In this document: one piece after another, positions 7,263 through 14,983 of the stretch
Numbering within the stretch: position 1 is the stretch's first letter
Layout of the letters: the number at the start of each line of letters is the position of its first letter
Origin: CAADGY01 sp900696665
GTDB taxonomy: Bacteria > Acidobacteriota > Terriglobia > Bryobacterales > Bryobacteraceae
Direction: 5' to 3'
Assembly (NCBI GenBank): GCA_035063885.1
Contig: JAPSFM010000102.1
Coordinates: forward strand, 1 to 19,496
Length of the DNA stretch: 19,496 nt
The notes under the pieces: generated by a model
The model's database searches: none
Told to the model about the DNA's origin: nothing
The model's input: the letters and a program-made list of their open reading frames with translations, nothing else
Translations under genes and position numbers: made by a program

Positions 7263-7480
7263 TCATCCAACCAGCGTGCGCTACTTTCACGCCACAGTGT
7301 GACCGGCGTCGGCCGAAAATGACCATGCGTTTCTCAGCCTGTGCGGAATGCGGCGTGGCGGTAGCCAATGCGCTGCCGGCGTTGAAGGATCGCACCGGCG
7401 CAGTGATGAACGGAGTGGCGGGTGAAGGCGCGCGGGAGTTGATCGGCAGCCGCTTAAAGGACGACTTGCGCTCCCGGACA
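7263..7480 (+). pseudogene. Relic of a HAD-IIB (Cof-type) phosphatase gene, C-terminal part
   Basis: Between the small membrane gene and the cupin gene, three plus-strand frame segments join into one recognisable HAD stretch. 7284-7310 reads L-L-S-R-H-S-V-T-G-V; 7312-7347 in another frame reads A-E-N-D-H-A-F-L-S-L-C-G; 7349-7480 in a third frame reads C-G-V-A-V-A-N-A-L-P-A-L-K-D-R and later E-L-I-G-S-R-L-K-D-D-L. HAD-IIB phosphatases carry G-V-G-D-A-E-N-D-H-A-F-L followed by V-A-V-A-N-A-L-P-x-L-K, so the order is right. The first break corresponds to about 5 bp missing inside G-D-A, removing the metal-binding Asp; the second is one extra A near 7346-7347. The N-terminal two thirds are absent, as an opposite-strand gene occupies that space. 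The third frame stays open to 7810 but is then antisense to the cupin gene. Confidence 0.65.
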
Positions 7481-7516
7481 TGCGGCGATTCACCCTGCCC
7501 GCATGAGCAGTGGCGA

Positions 7517-7864
7517 TCACTTCCTGAGATAAGCATCGTCGCCGCGGATCCAATCCTCACGGCGCGGAGCGAACAGGTCGATCGCGACCGAATCCTCCAG
7601 TGCTTCTACTCTGTGCGGCGCGTGGGGAGGAATTTCGAGCATCTCACCAGGGCCAAGCTCCTGTATCCGGTCTCCGAAAACGAACTTGAGCTTTCCCTCC
7701 AGCAGCATGGTGAACTGCTCATTTGGATGGCTGTGCTCGGGAACGACGCACCCTTTACTCAAACACAGGCGCCCGAGAGTCATGTTGGCGCAGTGAATCA
7801 CCTGCCGTAAACAGAGAGGATTAAGCTGTTCCTGAGTGATTTGGGACCACTGGTGAACTTTCAT
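7517..7864 (-). CDS. Small single-domain cupin protein
   Basis: This 115-residue protein is almost entirely one cupin barrel. Metal ligands are visible: His44 and His46 in E-H-S-H-P-N-E, Glu49 or Gln50 nearby, and His84 in the second motif P-P-H-A-P-H-R-V. The first motif ends with the usual turn L-L-E-G-K-L. It ends in D-W-I-R-G-D-D-A-Y-L-R-K, which I recall from a common acidobacterial cupin family of unknown substrate. The start MKVHQW fits that family. It lies 49 bp downstream of the acyl-CoA synthetase/GNAT gene on the same strand, so the two could be co-transcribed. A perfect hairpin ends one base before its ATG and could hide the ribosome binding site. The role could be a small-molecule isomerase, dioxygenase or binding protein; the sequence alone does not decide. 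Confidence 0.85.
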   Translation of the reverse strand: MKVHQWSQITQEQLNPLCLRQVIHCANMTLGRLCLSKGCVVPEHSHPNEQFTMLLEGKLKFVFGDRIQELGPGEMLEIPPHAPHRVEALEDSVAIDLFAPRREDWIRGDDAYLRK

Positions 7865-7865
7865 A

Positions 7866-7903
7866 GAACCCGCTATCTGGCTAACTTACCAGATAGCGGG
7901 TTC
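7866..7903 (-). promoter_or_regulatory. Perfect 15-bp hairpin abutting the cupin start codon
   Basis: GAACCCGCTATCTGG (7866-7880) and its exact complement (7889-7903) flank an 8-nt loop. On the minus strand the hairpin begins 10 nt after the stop codon of the synthetase/GNAT gene and its 3' arm ends one base before the cupin ATG at 7864. No T-run follows, so a simple terminator is unlikely. The weak purine stretch that would serve as ribosome binding site (AGCGGG) lies inside the 3' arm. It could act as an mRNA stabiliser, an RNA-level translation switch or a protein-binding site. Confidence 0.75.
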
Positions 7904-7913
7904 AAATGCTCTG

Positions 7914-10664
7914 CTACTCGATAAGCGCTTCCGCCTCGATCGTCGGGTCGCTCAGATCTCTGTGCAGTTTGAAACCAATGTTCTCGCAAATGCGCTGCAT
8001 TGTCGTGTTGTCGCCAAGAATGTCCGCCCGGACGCGGCGAATGCCTTCACCGCGAGCTACGAGGAGTAGCCGCCGTACCAGTTCCTTGCCGAGGCCCTGT
8101 CCCTGATGCGAATCGCTGACAACCGCCGCGAATTCCGCTTCATTTGTGCCATGAGCTTTTTGCAGCCGTCCAACACCAAGAATTTCCGGGTTGCCGGTGG
8201 CAGGATTTTTCCGTTCAGCCACCAGGGCCATCTCGCGATCGTAATCGATGAAACAGATCCGCGTCAGCCGCTCATGAGCAACACGCTGGCTCAGCTTCAG
8301 CAATTGCAGGTAACGCAGGTATACCGTGCGATCTGAGAGCGTCTCGTGGAATTGCACCATGGCCGGTTCGTCTTCCGGACGAATGGGCCGGATCTCCACC
8401 TCCGTCCCGTTTTTCATAGTGAACTTGGAAATATACTGCGCCGGATAGGGACGGATGGACAGTTTAGGCAACTTGTCTTCCGTCAATTCCGCATCGTGAA
8501 CCACCACGCGCGCGTCCAGTGCGACCAGTCTTTCGGGCGAGGCCAGCATCGGATTGATGTCGATCTCCTTAATCCATCGCTGCTCGACAACAAGCTGGCT
8601 GAAACGAACCATCAATTGTTCGAGTGCGGCCAGATCTACCGGCTTGCGGCCGCGCACACCCTTCAGTGCCTTATAGATCTTGGTCTGCTCCATCATGCGG
8701 CGCGCCAGCGTCGTATTGAGCGGCGGTAAAGCCAGCGCACGGTCTTTGAATACTTCGACGAGCTGGCCGCCCAGACCGAACAACAGAACGGGGCCGAACT
8801 GTGGATCCAGGCTGCTACCGAGAATGATCTCGTAACCATCGAGTTTGATCATCGGCTGCACCGTCACACCAAGGAAGTGTTCCGCACCCGCCTTCCCGGC
8901 CACCGCCGACGAAATCGATTGGTACGCCCGGCGCACTGCCGCTTCATCCCGAAGGTTGAGCTGCACTCCACCTACATCGGTCTTGTGGGTGATGGTCTCG
9001 GAAAACAATTTCAACACCACCGGAAAACCGATCTCCACCGCGGCTTTCACCGCTTCCTCTTCAGTGCGCGCGATCGTCGTTTCAACGATGGGAATACCGT
9101 AAGAGGCGAGCACCTGTTTCGATTCGAACTCGGTTAGAATCGTTCTCTTTTCCTGCCGGGCCTTGGCGATGATGCCTTCGGCCTTCTTGCGGTCGATGCC
9201 GTCGCCTTCCGCGAAAATCGGCGTTTCATAGAGGCCGCGCAGGTTATAGGTATAGCGCCACATGTAGACGAAGGCGCGCGCCGCGGTATCGGGATAGGGG
9301 AATGTGGGGATTCCGGCTGCGTTCAGGATCTTTACACCGGCAGCCACTTCGGGACCGCCCATCCAGCTGGCCAGCACGGGCTTGTCGCCGATTTTGGCAT
9401 ACGGTTTCAAGTGTTCCGCGGTTTGGGTGGCATCGGTCATGGCTTGCGGCGTAAGGACCACCAGCAGGCCGTCGCTGTTCGGGTCTTTCGCTGCTACCTC
9501 CAGCGACTTTGCGTATCGCTCCGGACCGGCATCCCCGATAATGTCGATCGGGTTTCCCTTGCTCCAGGTGGGCGGCAGGAACTTATTTAACTCCTCGATA
9601 GTATCGGTGTTAAGATCGCTCAGCTCGCCGTCGCTGGTAATAAGGGCATCGGTCGCCAGAACAGCCGGACCTCCCGCGTTGGTGAGAATCGTCAGCCGGG
9701 GGCCTTTCGGCCTTGGCTGCTTGGCAAGAACTTCCGCCATGTAGAACAGGTCGGCGATATTGTTCACGCGGAGAACGCCGCTTCGCCGGAATGCCGCGTC
9801 GAGTACGTCATCGCTTCCGGTGAGTGCGCCGGTATGGGACGCAGCGGCTTTCCCCCCGGCGGATGTGCGGCCGGCTTTGATCACGATGATCGGCTTACGC
9901 AGCGCAACCTCGCGCGCCGCCGAAAGGAAGGAGCGCGCATCGCCGATCGATTCCATGTAAATCAGAATGCTGCGCGTACGCGGGTCGTTTCCGAGATAAT
10001 CGATCAGGTCGCCCCAACCGACGTCGAGCATCGAGCCGATGGAGATGAATGCGCTGAAACCAACCATCTCCTGAAAGCTCCAATCGAGAACGGCGGTACA
10101 CAGCGCGCCACTCTGGCTGATGAATCCGACGTTACCCGGCCGTGCCATTCCTGCTGCGAAGGTTGCGTTTACGCCAGTCGGCGGGCTCATGAGACCAAGG
10201 CAATTCGGGCCGATGATACGAATATCCGCCTTCCGCGCCTCTTCGAGAACCTGTCTTTCGAGTTCGATGCCGGGAGCCCCGATCTCTTTGAATCCGGCGG
10301 AAATAACGATAGCGCCTTTCACGCCGTTCCGGCCGCAGTCCCGAACAATTCCCGGAATGCTCGGCGGTGGAGTGATGATAACCGCCAGGTCGCACTGTTC
10401 CGGCACCGCGTCGATGTTTGGATAAGCTTTGATGCCCAGTACGCTTCCGCGCTTGGGGTTCACAGGGAACACCGTCCCCCCGAAAGGTGAGCTGATCAGG
10501 TTCCACAGGGTGGTACGCCCCACCGTGCCCGGGTTCTCCGTGGCGCCGATGACAGCGATGTTGTTTGGAGTGAAAAAGACATCCAGGGGATGCTCTCGGC
10601 GGCGGGCAATCTTCTGGCCGGGTTCAAGAGCACCAGGTTGTCCGGATACAACGGGAGGTTTCAT
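7914..10664 (-). CDS. ADP-forming acyl-CoA synthetase fused to GNAT acetyltransferase (Pat-like)
   Basis: This 916-residue protein has the domain order of the Pat/PatZ-type lysine acetyltransferases: CoA-binding domain (about 28-160, V-I-G-A-T-E-N-P-G), succinyl-CoA-ligase-like domains (175-470, S-Q-S-G-A-L and A-S-H-T-G-A-L), an ATP-grasp domain (about 500-720, F-P-V-V-L-K-L-F then T-D-V-G-G-V-Q-L) and a C-terminal GNAT domain (about 755-905). The GNAT acetyl-CoA loop is H853-Q-G-Q-G-L-G. The synthetase half keeps His277 at the place of the phosphorylated histidine of ADP-forming acetyl-CoA synthetases, so unlike some Pat proteins it might still be catalytic. Known relatives acetylate acetyl-CoA synthetase and other proteins in response to acetyl-CoA or energy state. 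A good AGGA site lies 6 bp upstream of the ATG. The cupin gene follows on the same strand. Confidence 0.9.
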   Translation of the reverse strand: MKPPVVSGQPGALEPGQKIARRREHPLDVFFTPNNIAVIGATENPGTVGRTTLWNLISSPFGGTVFPVNPKRGSVLGIKAYPNIDAVPEQCDLAVIITPPPSIPGIVRDCGRNGVKGAIVISAGFKEIGAPGIELERQVLEEARKADIRIIGPNCLGLMSPPTGVNATFAAGMARPGNVGFISQSGALCTAVLDWSFQEMVGFSAFISIGSMLDVGWGDLIDYLGNDPRTRSILIYMESIGDARSFLSAAREVALRKPIIVIKAGRTSAGGKAAASHTGALTGSDDVLDAAFRRSGVLRVNNIADLFYMAEVLAKQPRPKGPRLTILTNAGGPAVLATDALITSDGELSDLNTDTIEELNKFLPPTWSKGNPIDIIGDAGPERYAKSLEVAAKDPNSDGLLVVLTPQAMTDATQTAEHLKPYAKIGDKPVLASWMGGPEVAAGVKILNAAGIPTFPYPDTAARAFVYMWRYTYNLRGLYETPIFAEGDGIDRKKAEGIIAKARQEKRTILTEFESKQVLASYGIPIVETTIARTEEEAVKAAVEIGFPVVLKLFSETITHKTDVGGVQLNLRDEAAVRRAYQSISSAVAGKAGAEHFLGVTVQPMIKLDGYEIILGSSLDPQFGPVLLFGLGGQLVEVFKDRALALPPLNTTLARRMMEQTKIYKALKGVRGRKPVDLAALEQLMVRFSQLVVEQRWIKEIDINPMLASPERLVALDARVVVHDAELTEDKLPKLSIRPYPAQYISKFTMKNGTEVEIRPIRPEDEPAMVQFHETLSDRTVYLRYLQLLKLSQRVAHERLTRICFIDYDREMALVAERKNPATGNPEILGVGRLQKAHGTNEAEFAAVVSDSHQGQGLGKELVRRLLLVARGEGIRRVRADILGDNTTMQRICENIGFKLHRDLSDPTIEAEALIE

Positions 10665-10800
10665 GGCAATTCCTTTAGAAATTGAAGAGCAGTTTTATGA
10701 TTTTCTTCTCTAATACTCTTCTTTATCATCCGATTTCACAGCGGCGGACGCAACTGCGCTTCGCCCCATTGTCTCCAAAACCGGCGGTACAATGGCCCGC
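10665..10800. promoter_or_regulatory. Divergent promoter region (synthetase/GNAT and aldo/keto reductase)
   Basis: This AT-richer gap separates two divergent genes and must hold at least one promoter. Toward the minus strand, GTGAAA and TATTAG (about 10735-10706, 18-bp spacing) are a weak -35/-10 match. Toward the plus strand, TACAAT at 10788-10793 is a good -10 match but lacks a well-placed -35 and would leave a very short leader. Both calls rest on sequence match only. Confidence 0.3.
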
Positions 10801-10805
10801 AGGAG
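10801..10805 (+). promoter_or_regulatory. Ribosome binding site that sets the reductase start
   Basis: AGGAG lies 7 bp before the ATG at 10813. The upstream ATG at 10792 has no such site, so 10813 is the better start. Confidence 0.75.
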
Positions 10806-10812
10806 TCCAGCT

Positions 10813-11733
10813 ATGCGGCGGCGCAACTTTCTAAGTTCTAGCCTGGCGGGAGGGTTAGTGTTCAAAGCAGTCGCATCCACCTCGATCCCCAAACGGGCCT
10901 ATCGCGATGGCGTGACCCTGTCCGTCATCGGATTCGGCGGGATTGTTGTTGTTGGCCACGATCAGCCCGATGCCAATCGTATCGTTGCTGAGTCTGTGGA
11001 CCGCGGCATCAACTACTTCGATGTCGCCCCGACGTATGGGGATGGTGAGGCCGAGCAAAAATTGGGGCCCGCCCTCGAACCGTTCCGCAAGAACGCGTTC
11101 CTCGCCTGCAAGACGACCGAACGTACGGCGGATGGCGCGCGGCGGGAACTCGAACAATCGTTGAAGAGGCTTCGGACAGATCACTTCGACCTCTATCAGT
11201 TCCACGCTGTCACGACGCAGGACGATGTAGATAAGATTCTCGCTCCGGGCGGCGCCGCGGAGCTATTCCTGAAAGCCCGGAAAGAGGGGATGATCCGCTA
11301 TCTCGGATGCTCAGCGCATTCAGTGAGAGCGGCTATTGCACTGATGGACCGCTTCCCGCTGGATTCAATCCTGTTTCCGGTTAACTACGTTCTCTACAGC
11401 CAGGGCTCTTTCGGCCCACAGATCCTGGAACATGCCAGACAAAAAGGTGTGGCGCGGCTGGCTCTGAAATCCCTCGCCAAGACCCGATGGGTGGAAGGCG
11501 AGAAGCGGGATTATCCCAGATGTTGGTACCGGCCGGTAGCGGAGCCCGAATTGGCGAAGCAGGCGTTACGTTTCACGCTTTCCGAGGACCTTACAGCGGC
11601 CATCCCTCCCGGCGACCTTTCACTGTATCGTATGGCCCTGGATCTGGCAGCCGGATTCAAACCGCTCAGCCAAGCGGAGCGTGACGAACTGCTGGCGAGC
11701 GCCGGTGGGATCGAACCGCTCTTCCGGGCATAA
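10813..11733 (+). CDS. Tat-exported aldo/keto reductase family protein
   Basis: From the ATG at 10813 the protein has 306 residues. It begins with a twin-arginine signal (M-R-R-R-N-F-L-S-S-S-L-A-G-G), so it is probably exported folded with its cofactor; a longer start at 10792 would only add seven residues before it. The aldo/keto reductase barrel follows, with the catalytic tetrad in place: Asp70 and Tyr75 in F-D-V-A-P-T-Y-G, Lys100 in A-C-K-T-T, and His131 in Q-F-H-A. The family reduces aldehydes or ketones with NADPH; the substrate cannot be read from the sequence. The C-terminal cofactor region is shorter than in cytosolic members. It is transcribed away from the synthetase/GNAT gene and its stop lies 5 bp from the stop of the convergent phosphoesterase gene, leaving no room for a separate terminator. 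Confidence 0.88.
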   Translation: MRRRNFLSSSLAGGLVFKAVASTSIPKRAYRDGVTLSVIGFGGIVVVGHDQPDANRIVAESVDRGINYFDVAPTYGDGEAEQKLGPALEPFRKNAFLACKTTERTADGARRELEQSLKRLRTDHFDLYQFHAVTTQDDVDKILAPGGAAELFLKARKEGMIRYLGCSAHSVRAAIALMDRFPLDSILFPVNYVLYSQGSFGPQILEHARQKGVARLALKSLAKTRWVEGEKRDYPRCWYRPVAEPELAKQALRFTLSEDLTAAIPPGDLSLYRMALDLAAGFKPLSQAERDELLASAGGIEPLFRA

Positions 11734-11738
11734 GCCGC

Positions 11739-14309
11739 TCACCTCATTTCCCGGTCTTCATCGTCGATATCGAGCGATAACGGCGCAAAGAGTGCGGTTT
11801 TGGGCGCCGGGTAGGGCACGTCCCAGCCTTTGATGCTGTGCCATAGAATGCGGTTAAGTGTCTCGGTAGGCGCGGCATCCGGCACATCCCAGCGCATACG
11901 CGCCGATGCCAGTGCGCCCTCTCGCGCTTTGCCCTTCAGCGCCTTCGTGGGAGGATTGAGCTCGAAAAGTGATTGCTGCGGCTCGACGGCGGAGTAGGGC
12001 TCCAGATTCGGCGTGTCCTGAAAACTGGCGCGCATGTCATTGGCAATCAGATCGAACAGCGACATGGTAGGTAATCCAAGGATCAGCTCGATCGTCTTTA
12101 ACATGCTCTGGTGCGAATAGAACGTGGAATCGACGTGGCCCCGGCGCACGTATGGACTGACGGCCAGCGCCACGGTACGATGCCCGTCGACGTGGTCCAC
12201 TCCATTCTGAGCATCGTCCTCCACTACGAGGATGGCCATCTTGCTCCAGAAGCGACTCTTCGAGAGCGCTTCCACGATTTGGCCGAGCGCGAGGTCATTG
12301 TCCGCCACCATGGCCTTCGGAGTGGAGACCTCGGGCGTTGTTCCGAACGTGTGGTCGCAGGGTAAAAGAAGGATGGTGAGGTTGGGCATTTTACCATCTT
12401 TCTCCCAAGCAGCGAAATCTTTGAGAAAGATCTGTGCGCGCACCACATCCGGGATGGCATTGGTATAGGTGGGAAAATTTCGCGCCAGCAGTTTATCCAG
12501 CGGAGGGATCGGCGAACTGACGCTCCACCGGCTGCTGAAGTCCTCCCCGCGCTTCCAAGCTTCGAGCAGCCCCAATCGCTCCCGGCTCGAGGGCTCGGAC
12601 ATGCGTGGAGCGAACTCCCCATACACACGCACGGATTTCCCGGCTTTTAACGCCAAGTCCCACAGGAAGCCCCCCTCCGAGTAAGCGATGGGATCCGTGC
12701 CGTCGAATGGATAGCTTCGGCCTATGTAGCCGGGCCACAACGCGTACGCGGTCTGATTGGCCTGCGTTGCCCATTGGTGGCCGTCGGCGCTGTTTCCTCC
12801 GGTGGCATAGAAATTATCGAGGAGCACGAACTGCTCGACCAGCCGGCGGTGGTTCGGAGCTACGGACTCACCGAACATCACCAGGCCGGGCTCTCCATTG
12901 CCTTTCCCCAGGTCGCCGAATAGCTGGTCATAGGTGCGGTTTTCCTTGATGATGTAGACAACGTGTTCGATCAGCGAGGGGTCTCCTGAACGCAATGGGA
13001 TGGCCTTCGGGGCAACTCGAACGTTCGGCGGACGGGCAGCCGGACGGACGGCGCCCGCGGGTTGCATACGATTGTTTTCAGCGACCGCGGTCGTGTAGTT
13101 CGCCAATTGCGCCTCATCCGGAAGCGGAATCACGGAGACGGCGCCTCGATAGGCGTGTACAAAGCGTCTGTCCGGGCTCCCCTGCCACCCGGAGCCTACG
13201 CCCAACAGGGCGGTCACCGCCAGATGCTTTCCATCGGGACTCAAAGCCAGGTCATTGGGATACCAGGCAGTCGGAATCGCACCTAGAAAACGGCCGGAAG
13301 CCGGGTCCAGGACCACAACCGCGTTAATTCCTCCACAGGCCACATAGAGCCTGCGCTTGTCGCTGGAAAGACGGATCGCTGTTGGAGCAATTCCCTTCAC
13401 ATCTGTGTTGAAAGGCTTGAGAAAGATCGTCTGCACCACGGCATGCTTGCGAGTGTCAAGGACGGAGATTGAATCGGAGTTTGAATTGACTACGTACAGC
13501 CGGGCGGACGATTCGTCCCAAGCCATCGCCGTCGGGTGCAGGCCGACCGCAACGGTGTGAGTGGTTTTCAGGCTTTGCAAATCAATTCGCGTAACCGTTC
13601 CCGTGGAGGCTATACCCCGTTTGTCGATCACCACCTGGTCGGCGTCCTTGGCGAGCCCGGTGGGAGCGGTCAGGTCCTTCTCACGGGGAATTCGCCCGCC
13701 CCAGTTCGAGACATAGGCCGTTTTGCCGTCCCGGCTGAGCACGCATCCAAACGGGGCGATGCCTGTTGCGGCCGTACCCAGAAGACGTTGGGATGCGAGA
13801 TCGACGAGTGCCAGTTTGTTGTCTTTTACGATGGGAATTGCCGCAAGACGCTTGCCCTCTGCATTTGCCGCGGATGCAATTTCGAGCGAACCGGCGAGCG
13901 CGTCTCCCAGCTTGCCGGCTAGGAGCCGGGACGTAGCGCCATCCGTTGAAAGCAACTCTACCCCGGACGGCGGTGCCACGGCGGCGATCGCCCTTTCAGC
14001 CTGGCTGTCGAAGGCGATGCCCTGCAGGCCCGGACGTCCCTTAAACGGCACAGAATTCATGACTGTATTACGAAGCCAATCCAAACGGTAAATGCGGTTG
14101 GCGTGAAGGACCCAAAGCTCGGACTCCGATTTGCCGAAAACCACTCCGTAAACGCGTCCCTGAAACACCGTCGGGACACCCGCCGGCGTAATTGCCTGGC
14201 GAGTGGTGACCATGCCGGGGTCGGTTACGGAGCGAACAGGCCGTTCAACCGTCTGCGCAAAGAGAGGTGCCGCGGCCAGAAAAATAGCAGCGTGGTATAG
14301 GATGCACAC
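11739..14309 (-). CDS. YncE-type beta-propeller fused to alkaline-phosphatase-like phosphoesterase
   Basis: This 856-residue secreted protein begins with a short signal peptide (hydrophobic to about A-P-L-F-A-Q, residue 19). Residues about 40-395 form a YncE-like beta-propeller with repeats such as V-L-D-T-R-K and L-Y-V-V-N-S-N-S-D-S-I-S-V. Residues about 430-790 form a phosphoesterase domain of the phospholipase C/AcpA type. Its metal-site signature is K455-E-N-R-T-Y-D-Q-L-F, followed by D-N-F-Y-A-T-G-G-N-S-A-D-G-H, then V-V-E697-D-D-A-Q-N-G with D705-H and D-G-H710-R near the second metal. The family hydrolyses phosphate esters in the periplasm or outside; the propeller may bind substrate or surface. 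The start is a GTG at 14309 with no clear ribosome binding site; an in-frame stop lies three codons upstream. The exact start is the least certain part. Confidence 0.88.
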   Translation of the reverse strand: MCILYHAAIFLAAAPLFAQTVERPVRSVTDPGMVTTRQAITPAGVPTVFQGRVYGVVFGKSESELWVLHANRIYRLDWLRNTVMNSVPFKGRPGLQGIAFDSQAERAIAAVAPPSGVELLSTDGATSRLLAGKLGDALAGSLEIASAANAEGKRLAAIPIVKDNKLALVDLASQRLLGTAATGIAPFGCVLSRDGKTAYVSNWGGRIPREKDLTAPTGLAKDADQVVIDKRGIASTGTVTRIDLQSLKTTHTVAVGLHPTAMAWDESSARLYVVNSNSDSISVLDTRKHAVVQTIFLKPFNTDVKGIAPTAIRLSSDKRRLYVACGGINAVVVLDPASGRFLGAIPTAWYPNDLALSPDGKHLAVTALLGVGSGWQGSPDRRFVHAYRGAVSVIPLPDEAQLANYTTAVAENNRMQPAGAVRPAARPPNVRVAPKAIPLRSGDPSLIEHVVYIIKENRTYDQLFGDLGKGNGEPGLVMFGESVAPNHRRLVEQFVLLDNFYATGGNSADGHQWATQANQTAYALWPGYIGRSYPFDGTDPIAYSEGGFLWDLALKAGKSVRVYGEFAPRMSEPSSRERLGLLEAWKRGEDFSSRWSVSSPIPPLDKLLARNFPTYTNAIPDVVRAQIFLKDFAAWEKDGKMPNLTILLLPCDHTFGTTPEVSTPKAMVADNDLALGQIVEALSKSRFWSKMAILVVEDDAQNGVDHVDGHRTVALAVSPYVRRGHVDSTFYSHQSMLKTIELILGLPTMSLFDLIANDMRASFQDTPNLEPYSAVEPQQSLFELNPPTKALKGKAREGALASARMRWDVPDAAPTETLNRILWHSIKGWDVPYPAPKTALFAPLSLDIDDEDREMR

Positions 14310-14353
14310 GCCGCATCATATCAACTTTTAGTCAGTGCTTGATTTCGAGAAGG

Positions 14354-14370
14354 ACCGGCAGACCGCCGGT
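14354..14370. terminator. Weak hairpin between zinc-ribbon and phosphoesterase genes
   Basis: ACCGGC (14354-14359) pairs with GCCGGT (14365-14370) over a 5-nt loop, 13 bp after the stop of the minus-strand zinc-ribbon gene. It is GC-rich, but no T-run follows on either strand, so its role as terminator is uncertain. Confidence 0.3.
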
Positions 14371-14382
14371 TTGTCACCGCGC

Positions 14383-14565
14383 TCAAGTGAAACGGCCGCC
14401 GCCTCCGGATGGTCCGCAGCCGCCGGTAGCAAAAGACGATAGCTGGCGTTCGACCTGACGGGAGCCGCATTCCGGACAGTTCAAATCGCGGTCGGCCTCC
14501 TGCATCCGCCGCAGTTGTTCAAACGCTTTTCCGCAGTCATGGCAGCGGTACTCATACATTGGCAT
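14383..14565 (-). CDS. FmdB-type zinc-ribbon protein
   Basis: This 60-residue protein carries two C-x-x-C knuckles, Cys8/Cys11 and Cys30/Cys33, which should bind one zinc ion. The opening M-P-M-Y-E-Y-R-C-H-D-C-G-K and the central C-P-E-C-G-S match the FmdB family, named for a formamidase regulator; most members have no proven role and regulation is only suggested. The C-terminus is Gly-rich with one extra Cys (T-G-G-C-G-P-S-G-G-G-G-R-F), as is common in the family. A GGAAA stretch about 9 bp upstream is a modest ribosome binding site. It lies between the phosphoesterase gene and a gene relic and appears to stand alone. Confidence 0.85.
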   Translation of the reverse strand: MPMYEYRCHDCGKAFEQLRRMQEADRDLNCPECGSRQVERQLSSFATGGCGPSGGGGRFT

Positions 14566-14660
14566 AGCGCTGTTTCCAAAAGGTAAGATGCAGGATCAGC
14601 GATAAGGTGACAGAGTCGCGGAAACCTAACCGGCGCAGCCGGAACCAAACGGGTCCAGGG

Positions 14661-14889
14661 ATGGTGGATGGTGCCGGAGTGGGCATCGAACTACTGGCGG
14701 AGCGGCTCCAGGACCGGGCCGCCGGAGTGCTGAGTTGCTGGGACCGGATGTTGATCTCCGGCACGTTGCCCAACCTTTGCTACGCCGAGGGTATGTCTTC
14801 GTTTCGTGGTCAAGCGCCAAGTGCCTCTGGCGGCGATCTACGGCACCGAGGGCGCCCGGATCAAGCACACGACGGGACCCTGTCATTGA
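14661..14889 (+). pseudogene. Relic of a mobile-element-type gene with internal deletion
   Basis: The plus strand reads, from about 14661, L-A-E-R-L-Q-D-R-A-A-G-V-L-S-C-W-D-R then G-T-L-P-N-L-C-Y-A-E-G-M-S-S-F. I recognise this as the N-terminal signature of a family of roughly 400-residue proteins, common in acidobacterial and other soil genomes and often near transposable elements. After about 14806 the frame stops making sense, and in the +1 frame the sequence reads I-Y-G-T-E-G-A-R-I-K-H-T-T-G-P before a stop at 14887. R-I-K-H-T-x-G-P is, from memory, a signature of the C-terminal part of the same proteins. The middle, some 300 residues, would then be deleted and the join is out of frame. 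Family identity rests on memory; the frame change is visible. Confidence 0.55.
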
Positions 14890-14983
14890 AGCGCCGATGA
14901 CGTCATCCCACAACCCGGCCTATGGCCGCGTTGCCTGATTCGCTCTTCCTGCCTGCTTCGCGCGGGCTCTGAACGCAGAGGTT

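Noticed and set aside
7253..7810. A 185-residue plus-strand open frame
   Set aside because: Its first part is one frame of the HAD relic and its second half is antisense to the cupin gene, whose motifs are clear.
7866..7903. Rho-independent terminator of the synthetase/GNAT gene
   Set aside because: The stem is strong, but the following bases are the cupin start codon with no T-run.
14898..14905. TGACGTCA palindrome as an operator or insertion target
   Set aside because: It is an isolated 8-bp palindrome after a gene relic, with no second copy or promoter nearby.
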